NCBI GenBank assembly: GCA_024234165.1
Contig: JACKOP010000001.1
Location: 1,054,001-1,118,000 of the forward strand
Length of the DNA stretch: 64,000 bases
Source: Pseudomonadales bacterium
GTDB lineage: Bacteria > Pseudomonadota > Gammaproteobacteria > Pseudomonadales > UBA5518
Direction: 5' to 3'
Shown here: in pieces, positions 17,807 through 27,069 of the stretch
How positions within the stretch are numbered: position 1 is the stretch's first letter
How the letters are laid out: each line of letters opens with the position of its first letter
Notes under the pieces: model-generated
The model's input: the letters and a program-made list of their open reading frames with translations, nothing else
What the model was told of the DNA's origin: nothing
Databases searched by the model: none
Position numbers and translations under genes: made by a program

Positions 17807-19591
17807 ATGGCGCCAGACGGCAATCCCGACACCCGGCCTGCGCACGCTCCGCGCGCTGCGTTCACGCACCGTGCGCTGCGCCTCGCAGGCCCCTACTGGA
17901 CCTCGCCCGGTGGCTGGCGCGTGCAGGGTGCGACGGCGTCCCTGCTGCTGCTCACGCTGGCGCAGGTGGCGCTGTCGGTGTGGACGAACTACTGGAATCG
18001 CGCGCTGTTCGATGCGCTCGAGGCACACTCGATCGCCGGCGTGCTGCAGCAGGTCGCGGTGTTCGCGCTGATCTTCGCGCTGACGCTCGCGGTCACCGCG
18101 GCGCACCTGCTGGTCAAGCGCTGGCTGCAGCTCGACTGGCGGCGCTGGCTCACGGAACGCGTGAGCGGTCGCTGGATGGAGCAGGGGCGCCACTACCGCC
18201 TGTCGTTCACTCCCGGCGAGCACGACAACCCGGACGGCCGGATCGCCGACGACATCCACATCTTCACCGAGACGACGATCGGACTGGCGCACACGCTGGT
18301 GTTTTCGTTGCTGATGCTCGGTTCGTTCATCGACATCCTGTGGTCCCTGTCGGGTTCGCTGCACATTCCGGGTACGGCGCTGCACGTCCCCGGCTATCTG
18401 GTGTGGCTGGCGTTCGTGTACGCCGGAACCGGTACGCTGCTCGGCTGGAGCTTCGGGCGCCCGCTGGTGCGCTCGACCAACGCGCTGCAGACCGCCGAAG
18501 CAGACTTCCGTTTCGGGCTTGCACGTGTGCGCGAGCACTCCGAGGCGATCGCGCTGCTGCGCGGTGAAACCGTCGAACACGCAAACGCCACGCAGCGCTT
18601 CGCCGACATCGCGCAGACCTGGTACCGACAGTCACTGGCGTACGTGGGCATCGTGTCGTTCTCGACCGGTTACGGTGCGCTGCTGCCGGTATTTCCGATC
18701 CTGGTCGCCGCACCGCAGTACATCACCGGCGCCATCTCGCTCGGCGTGCTGATGCAGGCGGCGCAGGCGTTCCAGCGTCTCACCTCGGCGCTGTCGTGGC
18801 CGGTCGACAACCTCGGCGACATGGCGCGCACACGCGCCTCGATCGATCGCGTGCTGTCGCTGTTCGAAGACATGGAACGGCTCGATGCAGAGGCACTCGT
18901 CCCGGACGGCAACCGCATCACGATCGAACGCACGCCCAGGGCGCGACTTGCAATCGAAGGCCTGTGCATCGCCGAAGCCGACGGCCGCATTCTCCTCGAG
19001 CGCCTCGATCTGGAGATCCGCCGCGGCGAACGCGTCCTCATCGCCGGGGATCCGATCGTCACCGGCGCGCTGTTCAAGGTTCTTGGTGAACTGTGGTCCT
19101 GGGGCAACGGCCGCGTGCTGCTGCCCCAGGTGGAGACGATGCTGTGCGTACCGCAGCGGCCGTTCCTGCCCGAGGGCACCCTGCGCCAGGCACTGTGCTA
19201 TCCGCAAACGGTCGACGGCTACAGCGACGCGACGATACTGCGCGCGCTCGAGTGCTCCGGAAGCGGCTGGCTCGCACCGCGTCTCGACGACAGCGACAAC
19301 TGGGAACAGGCGCTGCCGCTGCGCGCACAGCAGCGGCTCGGATTCGCACGCGTTCTGCTACGCCGCCCGGCGTGGATCCTGCTCGAGGAAGCCACCGACG
19401 CCTTCGACCCACGCGGCGAGCGCCTGATCCTCGAGATGCTGCGTCACGAACTGCCGAACAGCACGCTGCTGACGATCAGCTTCCACAGCGGACTGGAAGC
19501 CCTGCACGACCGCAGGATCGTGCTGAACCGGCTGGCCGAGACACGTTTTCTGTTCAACGGCAGGCGCAACGGCAACGGCGGCTCTCACTGA
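17807..19591 (+). CDS. YddA/SbmA-type ABC membrane-ATPase fusion with degenerate nucleotide site
   Basis: A 594-residue fusion of an ABC_membrane_2/SbmA-BacA-like transmembrane domain (about 25-340) and an ABC ATPase domain (about 370-590). The membrane part has NYWNRALFDALEAHS and FTPGEHDNPDGRIADDI. The ATPase motifs are damaged. The P-loop reads GDPIVTGA (414-421) with no GK(S/T), the signature reads LPLRAQQR (503-510), and Walker B ends LLEEATDAFD with Glu527 for Asp. ATP hydrolysis therefore looks lost, although the rest of the domain is intact. SbmA/BacA relatives move peptides with the proton gradient and no ATPase, so gradient-driven uptake is plausible here. The 3' end overlaps the convergent GH5 gene by 7 bp. 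Confidence 0.82.
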   Translation: MAPDGNPDTRPAHAPRAAFTHRALRLAGPYWTSPGGWRVQGATASLLLLTLAQVALSVWTNYWNRALFDALEAHSIAGVLQQVAVFALIFALTLAVTAAHLLVKRWLQLDWRRWLTERVSGRWMEQGRHYRLSFTPGEHDNPDGRIADDIHIFTETTIGLAHTLVFSLLMLGSFIDILWSLSGSLHIPGTALHVPGYLVWLAFVYAGTGTLLGWSFGRPLVRSTNALQTAEADFRFGLARVREHSEAIALLRGETVEHANATQRFADIAQTWYRQSLAYVGIVSFSTGYGALLPVFPILVAAPQYITGAISLGVLMQAAQAFQRLTSALSWPVDNLGDMARTRASIDRVLSLFEDMERLDAEALVPDGNRITIERTPRARLAIEGLCIAEADGRILLERLDLEIRRGERVLIAGDPIVTGALFKVLGELWSWGNGRVLLPQVETMLCVPQRPFLPEGTLRQALCYPQTVDGYSDATILRALECSGSGWLAPRLDDSDNWEQALPLRAQQRLGFARVLLRRPAWILLEEATDAFDPRGERLILEMLRHELPNSTLLTISFHSGLEALHDRRIVLNRLAETRFLFNGRRNGNGGSH

Positions 19592-20697
19592 AAACGCGGC
19601 GGCAGCCAGCCGCGCTCCACGCAGTCGCGAAAGCTCCACGCCGGCGTGGTCTCGGTGCGGTAGCTCCAGAAGAACCAGCCACGATAGTGCTCGAAGGCAA
19701 GCAACTGTGCGGCCGCATAACCGCGGTATGCCGTGTTCTCCTGGAAGCGGTCCATGCGTTCCAGCGCGTGGTTGTACGGTCCGGGCGCCCACAGCGAGAC
19801 GACCTTCAGATCGAGCCCGAGGCTCCACTCCCCTGCGATCGCCGGCACACCGAGTTCGTGCTGGATCGCGAGCGCCTCGTCCTTCCACTGCACGCCGGCC
19901 TTGTGCAGGTGGCCGTGAATGTCCATGTCGATATCGGCACGGTCGAAACACTGGTAACGGTGCACGTCGAACCATACGTTCTCGAACCCGGTCTCACGGA
20001 ACAGATCGAGGAATTCGCGGTGCGTGCGGAAACCATCGTGAAACACCACGGCCGCTTCGGCCGGCGCGCAGTGCGCCCGGATCGCGTGGTATGCCCGCCG
20101 GTAGTAATCCTCGAGCAGTGCGGTCGGCACGTCCCAGCGTGGTTCGTTCAGCACCTCGATCGCATGCAGGCAGCGCCGCCCGCGGTAACGCGCCGCCAGC
20201 CGCGCCAGCACGTCGACCGAATGCGCCAGGTACTCCTCGCGCGTGTGCCATTCACAGACGTCCTTGATGCCGCCGTTGTCGAAACCGTTCTGGCAGCCGG
20301 GGGCCGCGTGCAGGTCGAGCATCACGCGCAGCCCGAACTCCTCGGCCCAATCGAGCGCACGGTCGAGCACCTCGATTCCGCCTTCGACGAAGGGATGCGG
20401 ATTTGCTCCGTACGCGGCGTGCCACGGATACGGTGGCCCGAAGATCCAGTGCCCGAGCGGAATGCGCACGGCGTCGATGCCACACTCGGCCAGCCACGCG
20501 AAATCATCGCGCGTGATGAAACTGTCCCAGTGCGCGCGCAGCAACCTGGGCGCGGCAGCGCCAAGCTCCACACACCACGAGGTTTCGTCGGTGGCTTCCA
20601 GGCCCGCAAACAGGCTCGGCTTCATCCACTTCTCGAGCACCAGCCAGCCACCCAGATTGACACCGCGCAGACGTCGTCCGCTGATCGCATTGGCCAT
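19585..20697 (-). CDS. GH5-family glycoside hydrolase (exo-beta-glucanase-like)
   Basis: A 370-residue cytoplasmic GH5 enzyme without signal peptide; AGGAGGGAG lies just upstream of the ATG at 20697. The start GRRLRGVNLGGWLVLEKW and the layout resemble fungal exo-1,3-beta-glucanases (GH5_9). Acid/base E185 is in VLNEPRWD and nucleophile E290 is in IAGEWSLGL. It retains the anomeric configuration and should release glucose from beta-1,3-glucans. Lying next to GH17 and NdvB-like genes, it may trim or recycle beta-glucan made by them. A frame running further upstream would pass through the repeat and is rejected. Confidence 0.8.
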   Translation of the reverse strand: MANAISGRRLRGVNLGGWLVLEKWMKPSLFAGLEATDETSWCVELGAAAPRLLRAHWDSFITRDDFAWLAECGIDAVRIPLGHWIFGPPYPWHAAYGANPHPFVEGGIEVLDRALDWAEEFGLRVMLDLHAAPGCQNGFDNGGIKDVCEWHTREEYLAHSVDVLARLAARYRGRRCLHAIEVLNEPRWDVPTALLEDYYRRAYHAIRAHCAPAEAAVVFHDGFRTHREFLDLFRETGFENVWFDVHRYQCFDRADIDMDIHGHLHKAGVQWKDEALAIQHELGVPAIAGEWSLGLDLKVVSLWAPGPYNHALERMDRFQENTAYRGYAAAQLLAFEHYRGWFFWSYRTETTPAWSFRDCVERGWLPPRFQ

Positions 20698-20736
20698 CAC
20701 GCTCCCTCCTCTGCCGTACGTCGCAAGTCTATAGAT

Positions 20737-20905
20737 GCTGTCGCAAAAGTCTCCGATCGTCGATGCGAGCAGCGCGGGACGATGCCTTTGCACCGGTGGG
20801 ACGCCGTAAATGCATCCCTGCAGGCTCGGGTGCCGCATCCCTGCGGCACACGCCCCCCGATGCAAAGGCATCGTCCCGCGCTTCACGGCGTTTTGCGACA
20901 CCCTC
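20737..20905. repeat. Dispersed hairpin element, copy C (most complete)
   Basis: Terminal inverted repeats TGTCGCAAAA (20739-20748) and TTTTGCGACA (20891-20900) are perfect, with partial matching further out (TATAGA and TCTATA). The 25-bp arms at 20772-20796 and 20857-20881 pair with one mismatch. The inner hairpin GTGCCGCA / TGCGGCAC lies at 20830-20849. The left flank is 23 nt and the right flank 9 nt, giving the element polarity. It separates the divergent GH5 and small membrane-protein genes, so it lies in both upstream regions. Confidence 0.85.
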
Positions 20906-20947
20906 TATACTGCCGCGCCCGAGTCGTATCCGCCCGGACCCGTAGCA

Positions 20948-21343
20948 ATGAGTGATCGAGCACCACCATGGACGAACCGCTGGCGTCGTCGCGGGCTGCT
21001 TGTGCTCGCGACGGCGAGCTGGCTCGCGCTGCTCTACGCGCTGCGCTTCGGCTGGGTCGAGATCAGCGCCGAAGCGGACCCCTGCCTGCGCGATCCACAG
21101 TCCGCGGCGTGCGGCCTGCGTGCCGGATTCGGCCTGCTGGTGCATCTGCAGATATTCGGCACTGCGGCAATCGTGTTCGCACTCGCCGCCCATCTGCGCC
21201 TGGGGCGCTGGCGCTACCCGTGTGCACTGGTTGCACTGTGGCTCGCGCTGCTGGCACTGGTCCTCTACAACGTATCCTGGGGCGCTCCGGCTGCGGTCAT
21301 TGCGTTGCTGGCGCTTGCTGACCAGGGAGCACTCGGGGAGTGA
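20948..21343 (+). CDS. Small multi-pass membrane protein of unknown function
   Basis: A 131-residue protein with three or four hydrophobic helices (LLVLATASWLALLYALRFGW, LLVHLQIFGTAAIVFALAAHL and ALVALWLALLALVLYNVSWG), separated by a Cys-containing loop (DPCLRDPQSAACG) that could form a periplasmic disulfide. No family is recognised. The start follows TAGCA with no strong Shine-Dalgarno. Its last 47 bp overlap the end of the convergent GH17 gene. Its position among envelope-glucan genes hints at an envelope role, but that is inference. Confidence 0.6.
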   Translation: MSDRAPPWTNRWRRRGLLVLATASWLALLYALRFGWVEISAEADPCLRDPQSAACGLRAGFGLLVHLQIFGTAAIVFALAAHLRLGRWRYPCALVALWLALLALVLYNVSWGAPAAVIALLALADQGALGE

Positions 21344-22838
21344 TCGGTGCACCACGCACCGACGGTACTCCACCACGCAGCAGGCCAGCTGCCATCAGCG
21401 TCGTGAGCGCGAGCCAGGCAAGCGCCTGCGTGTTGCGCCACGTCTCCTGCCACAACACAAACGGAGCGCAGGCGAGCAACAGCACAGCCAGCGCACGGCA
21501 ACGCTCGCGCCATACGCCATCGCGCGGTGCGCACAGCCACACCGCCACTGCCGGCGCCACGAACACCGCCAGCGGGAAATGCCGGTAGCGCGCGTCGAAA
21601 CACAGCCCGAGCATTTCGATTCCCGCCGCTGCCGCTGCAAGACCGATCACCGCGTCGTGCCAGGCAACGCGTGCATGACCCTGCAGGCGCCGGCACGCGA
21701 CCCAGGTTGCGGTCAACGCCAGCGCGGCAAGCGCAAGAAACCAGGCGCTTTCCGTCGGAGTACGGCTGAACAAACGCATCTGCTGCAGGTGCAGCACGGA
21801 GCCGTTGGCTGCAATCAGTGCGAGCAGCGGCGCAGACCACGGGCGGGCGCTGCCGGTGCCGAGCACGAGTCCCAGCCACAACACGGCCGCAATGCCTGCA
21901 CACACGCGCCACTGCGGCAGATCCGACACCAGGCCACGCAGCACGTGCTTGTCACGCCGCGCGGTATCGAACAGCCCCCAGTAACCGCCGACTGCACCTT
22001 CCTGCACGCGCTTCCACGGCTGGTCGAAAGCTTCGATCAGGTTGTAGTGCCAGCCATGCGATTCGGCGTGCTGCACGAAACCACGCACGAAACGCGCCTC
22101 GTTCACGCGTCCCGGAACGGCTCCTTCGCGCTGGCGCCCCTGCGAAGGCCACCCGGTCTCGCCGATCAGGACTTCCTTGCCGGCGAACGCCCGTGCCGTC
22201 CTTTCGTGCGCCCGGCTCACTGCCTCGATCGCTGCGTCGATGCCGCTGGGATCGTTCTCCCAGTACGGCAGCAGGTGGATCGTCACGAAGTCGACGCCCG
22301 TCGCAAGCGACGGGTTCTGCAACCAGAACTCCCAGACGTCACCGTAGCTGACAGGCTGCTGCACGGCAGCGCGCACGCGCGCCAGCATCGCCAGCAACTG
22401 CGCGGCGGTACGCTCGCGCCTCAGCAACACCTCGTTGCCGACCAGCACCGCACGCACCACGTCCGGATGGCGGTTCGCCAGCGCGATCACGCCGCTCAAC
22501 TCGCGCTCCGTCTCGGCATCGTCACGCCCTACCCACGCGCCCGCGATCACCGTCATGCCGTGGGCACGCGCCACTTCAGGCACCAGTTCCAGACCACGCA
22601 CCGAATAGATGCGCACGCACCCGACCTGTGCGGAAAGCAACGTCAGATCGCGGTCGAGCCGATCGCGATCGGCATGGAAGCTGGCGGGGTTCTCGGCGCC
22701 GATGAACGGCGTATAGGAAACACACTGCAGGCGTTGGCCCGGCGCAAGCTCCCCGGGCACGAACTGTTCGTGCCCGAGCAGCCACCAGAACACCGCACCG
22801 AGCGCGAGGCCGACCAGCAGCGCAATGCAGCGCCGCAT
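21297..22838 (-). CDS. GH17-family membrane glycosidase
   Basis: A 513-residue protein with an N-terminal signal anchor (IALLVGLALGAVFWWLLG), a GH17 barrel to about residue 310, and then about six C-terminal membrane helices. Catalytic glutamates fit E136 (VLVGNEVLL) and E227 (LIGETGWPSQGR). The fold cleaves or transglycosylates beta-1,3-glucan. The barrel is clearly paralogous to the N-terminal half of the next upstream gene (EAFDQPWK and GGYWGLFD versus EAFDQPWK and GAYWGVYD). It starts 1 bp after that gene's stop, so the two form an operon; it probably modifies the glucan made by its neighbour. Confidence 0.82.
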   Translation of the reverse strand: MRRCIALLVGLALGAVFWWLLGHEQFVPGELAPGQRLQCVSYTPFIGAENPASFHADRDRLDRDLTLLSAQVGCVRIYSVRGLELVPEVARAHGMTVIAGAWVGRDDAETERELSGVIALANRHPDVVRAVLVGNEVLLRRERTAAQLLAMLARVRAAVQQPVSYGDVWEFWLQNPSLATGVDFVTIHLLPYWENDPSGIDAAIEAVSRAHERTARAFAGKEVLIGETGWPSQGRQREGAVPGRVNEARFVRGFVQHAESHGWHYNLIEAFDQPWKRVQEGAVGGYWGLFDTARRDKHVLRGLVSDLPQWRVCAGIAAVLWLGLVLGTGSARPWSAPLLALIAANGSVLHLQQMRLFSRTPTESAWFLALAALALTATWVACRRLQGHARVAWHDAVIGLAAAAAGIEMLGLCFDARYRHFPLAVFVAPAVAVWLCAPRDGVWRERCRALAVLLLACAPFVLWQETWRNTQALAWLALTTLMAAGLLRGGVPSVRGAPITPRVLPGQQAPATQ

Positions 22839-22839
22839 C

Positions 22840-25431
22840 TCAGGACACCGGTGGCGCCAGCGTCAGCGGGCGTTCGCGCGGCGGCAACACCGCGAGGAAG
22901 GACATCACGACGGCAGCGAGATAGCTCAGCGACTGCAGGATCAGCATCGCGACCCAGGCGTAGGCATCCGTGGTATCCATCACGTGCACGAGCAACAGGC
23001 CCGCCAGCGCACCCCAGAGCAGAACCAGGATGTAGAGCTCCTCGCGTGCTTCGTCCAGAGCCTGCAGCAGACCGCCGTGACCGCGCAGTTTCGGCGTGCG
23101 GAAGAACGGAATCGTGTTCGTCACCAGGCCATACACCACTGCCTTGCCGATCGTATGCGACAGCGCGAGTCCGGCCACCGCTGCACCGACGGAAGTGCCC
23201 AGCGACACGTGCAGGTGGCGCAGGTACACGTAGAGGATCTTCGCCACCTTGCCGAAGAACAGCAGCAACGGCGGCAACGCGAAGATGATGTCGGGCGGCA
23301 ACGCCTGGCGCGGCACCAACAGCATGGCAGCCGTCCATACCAGCGCACCCGTGGTGAAGAACAGGTTGAGCCCATCGGCGCACCACGGCAGCCAGCCGGC
23401 GATGAAGTGGTAGCGCTGACCACGCGACAGCTCCGTGTCACGTCCCAGAAACAGCATGCCGGCATGATGCTTCATGATCTGCATCGCCCCGTAGGCCCAA
23501 CGGAAACGCTGCTTCTTGTAGTCGACGAAACGGTCCGGCATCAGGCCACGGCCGTGCGATTCGAGCACGTAGGCCGCCGAGTGGCCGGCTGCGAACACGC
23601 GCAGGCCGAGTTCCGCGTCTTCCGTGATCGTCCACTCGCCCCAGCGCAACTCGTCGAGCACGCTGCGACGGATCATCGTCATCGTGCCGTGCTGGATGAT
23701 CGCATCACGATCGTTGCGGGTGACCATGCCGATATGGAAGAAGCCCTTGTACTCCGCGTAGCAGAGCCTCTTGAACAGCGATTCGTCGCCGTCCAGGTAA
23801 TCCTGCGGCGCCTGCACGATCGCGATCTGCGGGTTTGCGAAATGTGGCGTCAGGTACTCCAGCCAGGTCGGCTCGACCAGATAGTCGGCGTCGATCACCG
23901 CGATGATCTCCGCATCGGCAGCAGTGCGATCGAGCGCGTAGTTCAGCGCACCGGCCTTGAACCCGGCGAGCGGTCGCACGTGGAAGAAGCGGAACCGCGA
24001 CCCGAGGCGCTGACAATGTTCCTCGACCGGGCGCCACACCGCCTCGTCGGCCGTGTTGTTGTCGATCACCAGCACTTCGTAGTTCGAGTACTCGAGCCGC
24101 GCCAGCGCATCGAGCGTGCGCACCATCATCTCGGGCGGCTCGTTGTAGCACGGCACGTGAACCGAAACCTTCGGCTGCCGCACGCCGGCATCATGCACCG
24201 AGCGGAACGAGCGACGGCGCGCCGCCCACACGGTCTCGGCGAGTTCGTGCGCCTCGGTGAACAGCACCGTGAACACGCCGATCGCCGACAGCACGAGCAA
24301 CGCACCAAGGCTGTACTCGAGCCAGCCCAGATACTGGCGTGAATAGTCGTAGGCCACGAACACGAGGAATGAAGCCACCGCGAAAGCGATCAGCGCGAGG
24401 AATGCACGCCCGCGCTGCTTCAGGCCGGAGCCATCGATCAGCAGCAGACCGAACGCCAGCACCGCCATCACGATCGAAACCGCGGCCAGGGTGCGCCATT
24501 CCGGAATCGCGACCACCGGGCCGCTGAACGGAAACTTCTGATTGCGATCGACGTCGTAGACGCCCCAGTAGGCGCCGACGTCGCCTTCGTCACCGGTCTT
24601 CCATGGCTGATCAAAGGCCTCGATCACGAAGTAGTCATAGCCGGCGCTGTTCAGCTTGTTCAGCAGCGTGCGCAGGTAGATCGCCTGCTCCGCGTACGAG
24701 GCTTCGGCCTGTCCCTGGGCACGCCCATGCGAGGGCCAACCGACCTCGGCGAGCACCAATCGTTTCTTCGGGAAGCGTTTGCGCATGTCCTTGGCGCGCG
24801 TCAACGTGGCGGCGACCGCCTCGGCGGGCGGCACCTTTTCCCAGTACACCAGCACGTGGGCCGCGATCACGCGCACATGGCTGGCGAGTTCCGGGTACTT
24901 CAACCAGATATGCCACGGCTCTGCCGTCGTCACGGTAGCCTTGACACCTTCACGCACCCGTTCGACATAGGCGATCAACTGCTCCGGCGTGACGTCGCCA
25001 CGATACACCGCCTCGTTGCCGACGATCACCAGGTCGATATTGCGTTCGCGATTGGCGATCTCGATCGCCCGGTTCACCTCGTACTCGTTTGCCTCGAGGT
25101 CACGGCTGATCCAGACCCCGAGTGTGATGTTCATGCCGTATTCCTGCGCGATCGCGGGAATCTCGCCCAGCGAATCGCGCACCGAATAGGTACGCAGGCG
25201 GTTGGTCTGCCCGGACAGCAGTTCCACGTCGGCGCGGATCTGCTCGGGCTCCGGATAGATTCCCCGGGTCGGATCCTGTCCGTACCGGAACGGCGAGAAC
25301 GAGTACCCCGACACATGCTCCGGCCAGTCCGGCACCGGAACCGGGCGGTTGAAATACGCCCATCCCCCGGCAAATGCCGCAGCGATGCAAAGCAGGACGG
25401 CGAAGTTGGCAATCAGGTTGCGCCGCAGCAT
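22840..25431 (-). CDS. ndvB: NdvB-type beta-(1,3)-glucan synthase (GH17-GT2 fusion)
   Basis: An 863-residue inner-membrane protein; a GTG at 25440 would add three residues. After a signal anchor comes a GH17 barrel with E140 (IVGNEAVY) and E229 (VLAEVGWPSHGR), then two or three helices, then a processive GT2 domain with CYNE, D514-A-D516, T-E604-D605 and Q641-RFR-W645, and a C-terminal helix bundle. This order and length match Pseudomonas NdvB and Bradyrhizobium cyclic beta-1,3/1,6-glucan synthases. It polymerises UDP-glucose into beta-glucan; the GH17 part may cyclise or branch it. In Pseudomonas such glucans contribute to osmoadaptation and biofilm drug tolerance. Confidence 0.88.
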   Translation of the reverse strand: MLRRNLIANFAVLLCIAAAFAGGWAYFNRPVPVPDWPEHVSGYSFSPFRYGQDPTRGIYPEPEQIRADVELLSGQTNRLRTYSVRDSLGEIPAIAQEYGMNITLGVWISRDLEANEYEVNRAIEIANRERNIDLVIVGNEAVYRGDVTPEQLIAYVERVREGVKATVTTAEPWHIWLKYPELASHVRVIAAHVLVYWEKVPPAEAVAATLTRAKDMRKRFPKKRLVLAEVGWPSHGRAQGQAEASYAEQAIYLRTLLNKLNSAGYDYFVIEAFDQPWKTGDEGDVGAYWGVYDVDRNQKFPFSGPVVAIPEWRTLAAVSIVMAVLAFGLLLIDGSGLKQRGRAFLALIAFAVASFLVFVAYDYSRQYLGWLEYSLGALLVLSAIGVFTVLFTEAHELAETVWAARRRSFRSVHDAGVRQPKVSVHVPCYNEPPEMMVRTLDALARLEYSNYEVLVIDNNTADEAVWRPVEEHCQRLGSRFRFFHVRPLAGFKAGALNYALDRTAADAEIIAVIDADYLVEPTWLEYLTPHFANPQIAIVQAPQDYLDGDESLFKRLCYAEYKGFFHIGMVTRNDRDAIIQHGTMTMIRRSVLDELRWGEWTITEDAELGLRVFAAGHSAAYVLESHGRGLMPDRFVDYKKQRFRWAYGAMQIMKHHAGMLFLGRDTELSRGQRYHFIAGWLPWCADGLNLFFTTGALVWTAAMLLVPRQALPPDIIFALPPLLLFFGKVAKILYVYLRHLHVSLGTSVGAAVAGLALSHTIGKAVVYGLVTNTIPFFRTPKLRGHGGLLQALDEAREELYILVLLWGALAGLLLVHVMDTTDAYAWVAMLILQSLSYLAAVVMSFLAVLPPRERPLTLAPPVS

Positions 25432-25456
25432 GTCAGGCACCCGCTATGGTGGTTCT

Positions 25457-26791
25457 TCAGTCGACGAATGCTGCGTACAGTGCGCGCACCGCACGCGGAT
25501 AATCTTCCGGCGCCACGCCGACGATGATGTTGAGCTCCGATGATCCCTGATTGATCAGACGAACGTTCACCTTCGCTTCAGACAGTGCGGTGAAAACCCT
25601 GGCCGCGATGCCCACCGTGTGCGCCATGCCTTCACCGACGATCGCGATCAGCGCGATCTGTGCCACGAAATCGATATCGTCGGGTTCGAGCGTGCGGCGG
25701 ATCTCGTCGATGATCTGCTCGACACGCCCGTCGAGCTGTGCAGCTTCCATGACCACGCTGACGGTGTCGATGCTCGACGGGCAGTGCTCGAACGCGATGC
25801 CGTTGCGCTCCAGCACCCCGAGCAGGCGATAGACGAAACCGACCTCGCGATTCATCAGGTGCTTGCCGATCGTGATCATCGCGAAGCTGCTCTTCCCGGC
25901 CACACCCGCGATCTGCGTGCTCTTTTCGACTTCCGGCGAGAGGCGTGCGACGATCCGCGTACCGGGATGGGCAGGATCGTTGGTATTGCGGATATTGACC
26001 GGGATCGCAACCTCGCGCACCGGCGCCATCGCCTCGTCGTGCAGTACGGACGCGCCCATATAGGACAGTTCGCGGATCTCGGCGTAGGTGACTTCAGCCA
26101 TCGGTCGCGGGTTGTCGACGATGCGCGGATCGGCCATCAACATGCCGGAGACGTCGGTCCAGTTCTCGTAGAGCTCGGCGCCGGCCGCGCGTGCGGCGAT
26201 CGCACCGCTGACGTCCGAGCCACCGCGCGAGAAGGTCCGCACGTTCCCTTCGACGTCGCGACCGTAGAAACCGGGCACGACGTAGCGTCGCGCGGGATCG
26301 GCCAGGCGCGCACCGAGCAGAGCGTAGGTTTCAGGCAGCGCCGTGCCCTGCGGTCCGATCACGATACAGTCGGCCGGTTCGACGAATTCTGCGCCCAGCC
26401 AGGCCGCAAGCAAGCGGGCACAGAAATGTTCGCCGCGCGACGCCGCGTAGTCGGCACTGACACCGCGCTCGAACTGCTCGCGCAATGCCTCGACCTCGGC
26501 ACCGATGCCGATCGCGAGACCAAGCTCGCGCTCGATCTCCTCGTAACGTTCGACGATCTGGCGGAACGGTGCCGAAAAATCCGCCTTGATACTGGCCGCA
26601 TGATGGCACAGGTACAGCAGGTCGGTGATCTTGGCGTCCTTCGCGTTGCGTTTGCCGGGCGCCGACGGCACGACGATGCGCCGACGCGGGTCAGCGTCGA
26701 CGATCGCGCGCACCTTGCTGAACTGCGCGGCGCTCGCCAGGCTGGACCCACCGAACTTGCAGACGATCCGCGAACTGGACCCCTGTGGCAT
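25457..26791 (-). CDS. lysC: Aspartate kinase
   Basis: A 444-residue monofunctional enzyme phosphorylating aspartate, the first step to Lys, Thr and Met. The kinase domain starts KFGGSSLASA and includes FSRGGSDVSGAIAA and ELYENWTDVSGM. Two C-terminal ACT domains (SFAMITIGKHLM... and IALIAIVGEGMAHTVG) indicate end-product control. The architecture resembles the E. coli LysC class rather than the shorter alpha/beta type. It lies 25 bp upstream of ndvB on the same strand, so read-through into the glucan genes is possible, and it is divergent from ahpC. Confidence 0.93.
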   Translation of the reverse strand: MPQGSSSRIVCKFGGSSLASAAQFSKVRAIVDADPRRRIVVPSAPGKRNAKDAKITDLLYLCHHAASIKADFSAPFRQIVERYEEIERELGLAIGIGAEVEALREQFERGVSADYAASRGEHFCARLLAAWLGAEFVEPADCIVIGPQGTALPETYALLGARLADPARRYVVPGFYGRDVEGNVRTFSRGGSDVSGAIAARAAGAELYENWTDVSGMLMADPRIVDNPRPMAEVTYAEIRELSYMGASVLHDEAMAPVREVAIPVNIRNTNDPAHPGTRIVARLSPEVEKSTQIAGVAGKSSFAMITIGKHLMNREVGFVYRLLGVLERNGIAFEHCPSSIDTVSVVMEAAQLDGRVEQIIDEIRRTLEPDDIDFVAQIALIAIVGEGMAHTVGIAARVFTALSEAKVNVRLINQGSSELNIIVGVAPEDYPRAVRALYAAFVD

Positions 26792-26948
26792 AACCTTACC
26801 TGCCTCCCCGACCCGGACTCATCCGACTGCGTATTGCACTGCTGCGCGATGGCTGCGCAGCATAGCATCCGGCCACGTTCGCCGACGGCACCGCGCCACC
26901 GGCAGCCAACGTGAATCCGCCACAAACGGCATCTTCGACGGCGGTGGA

Positions 26949-27019
26949 TTTCAATCTATTAATTCAATCGTCCCAATCCTTATATTCAATTTGATTGAAA
27001 TCATTCCGTCGCTTAGAGT
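26949..27019 (+). promoter_or_regulatory. AT-rich ahpC promoter with palindromic operator candidate
   Basis: An AT-rich island in the 278-bp gap between lysC and ahpC. TTCAAT-TTG-ATTGAA is a perfect 6-3-6 palindrome at 26985-26999. Two further TTCAATC boxes lie at 26950-26956 and 26963-26969. TTGATT (26991-26996) and TAGAGT (27014-27019), 17 bp apart, could serve as -35 and -10. A regulator on the palindrome would overlap the -35. OxyR is the known regulator of ahpC in relatives, but the OxyR consensus is not convincing here. Confidence 0.45.
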
Positions 27020-27069
27020 GCCTCCCGTCGCCACCTGCGACAAAGTCAACCAACGGGAGGAATAGAGCC

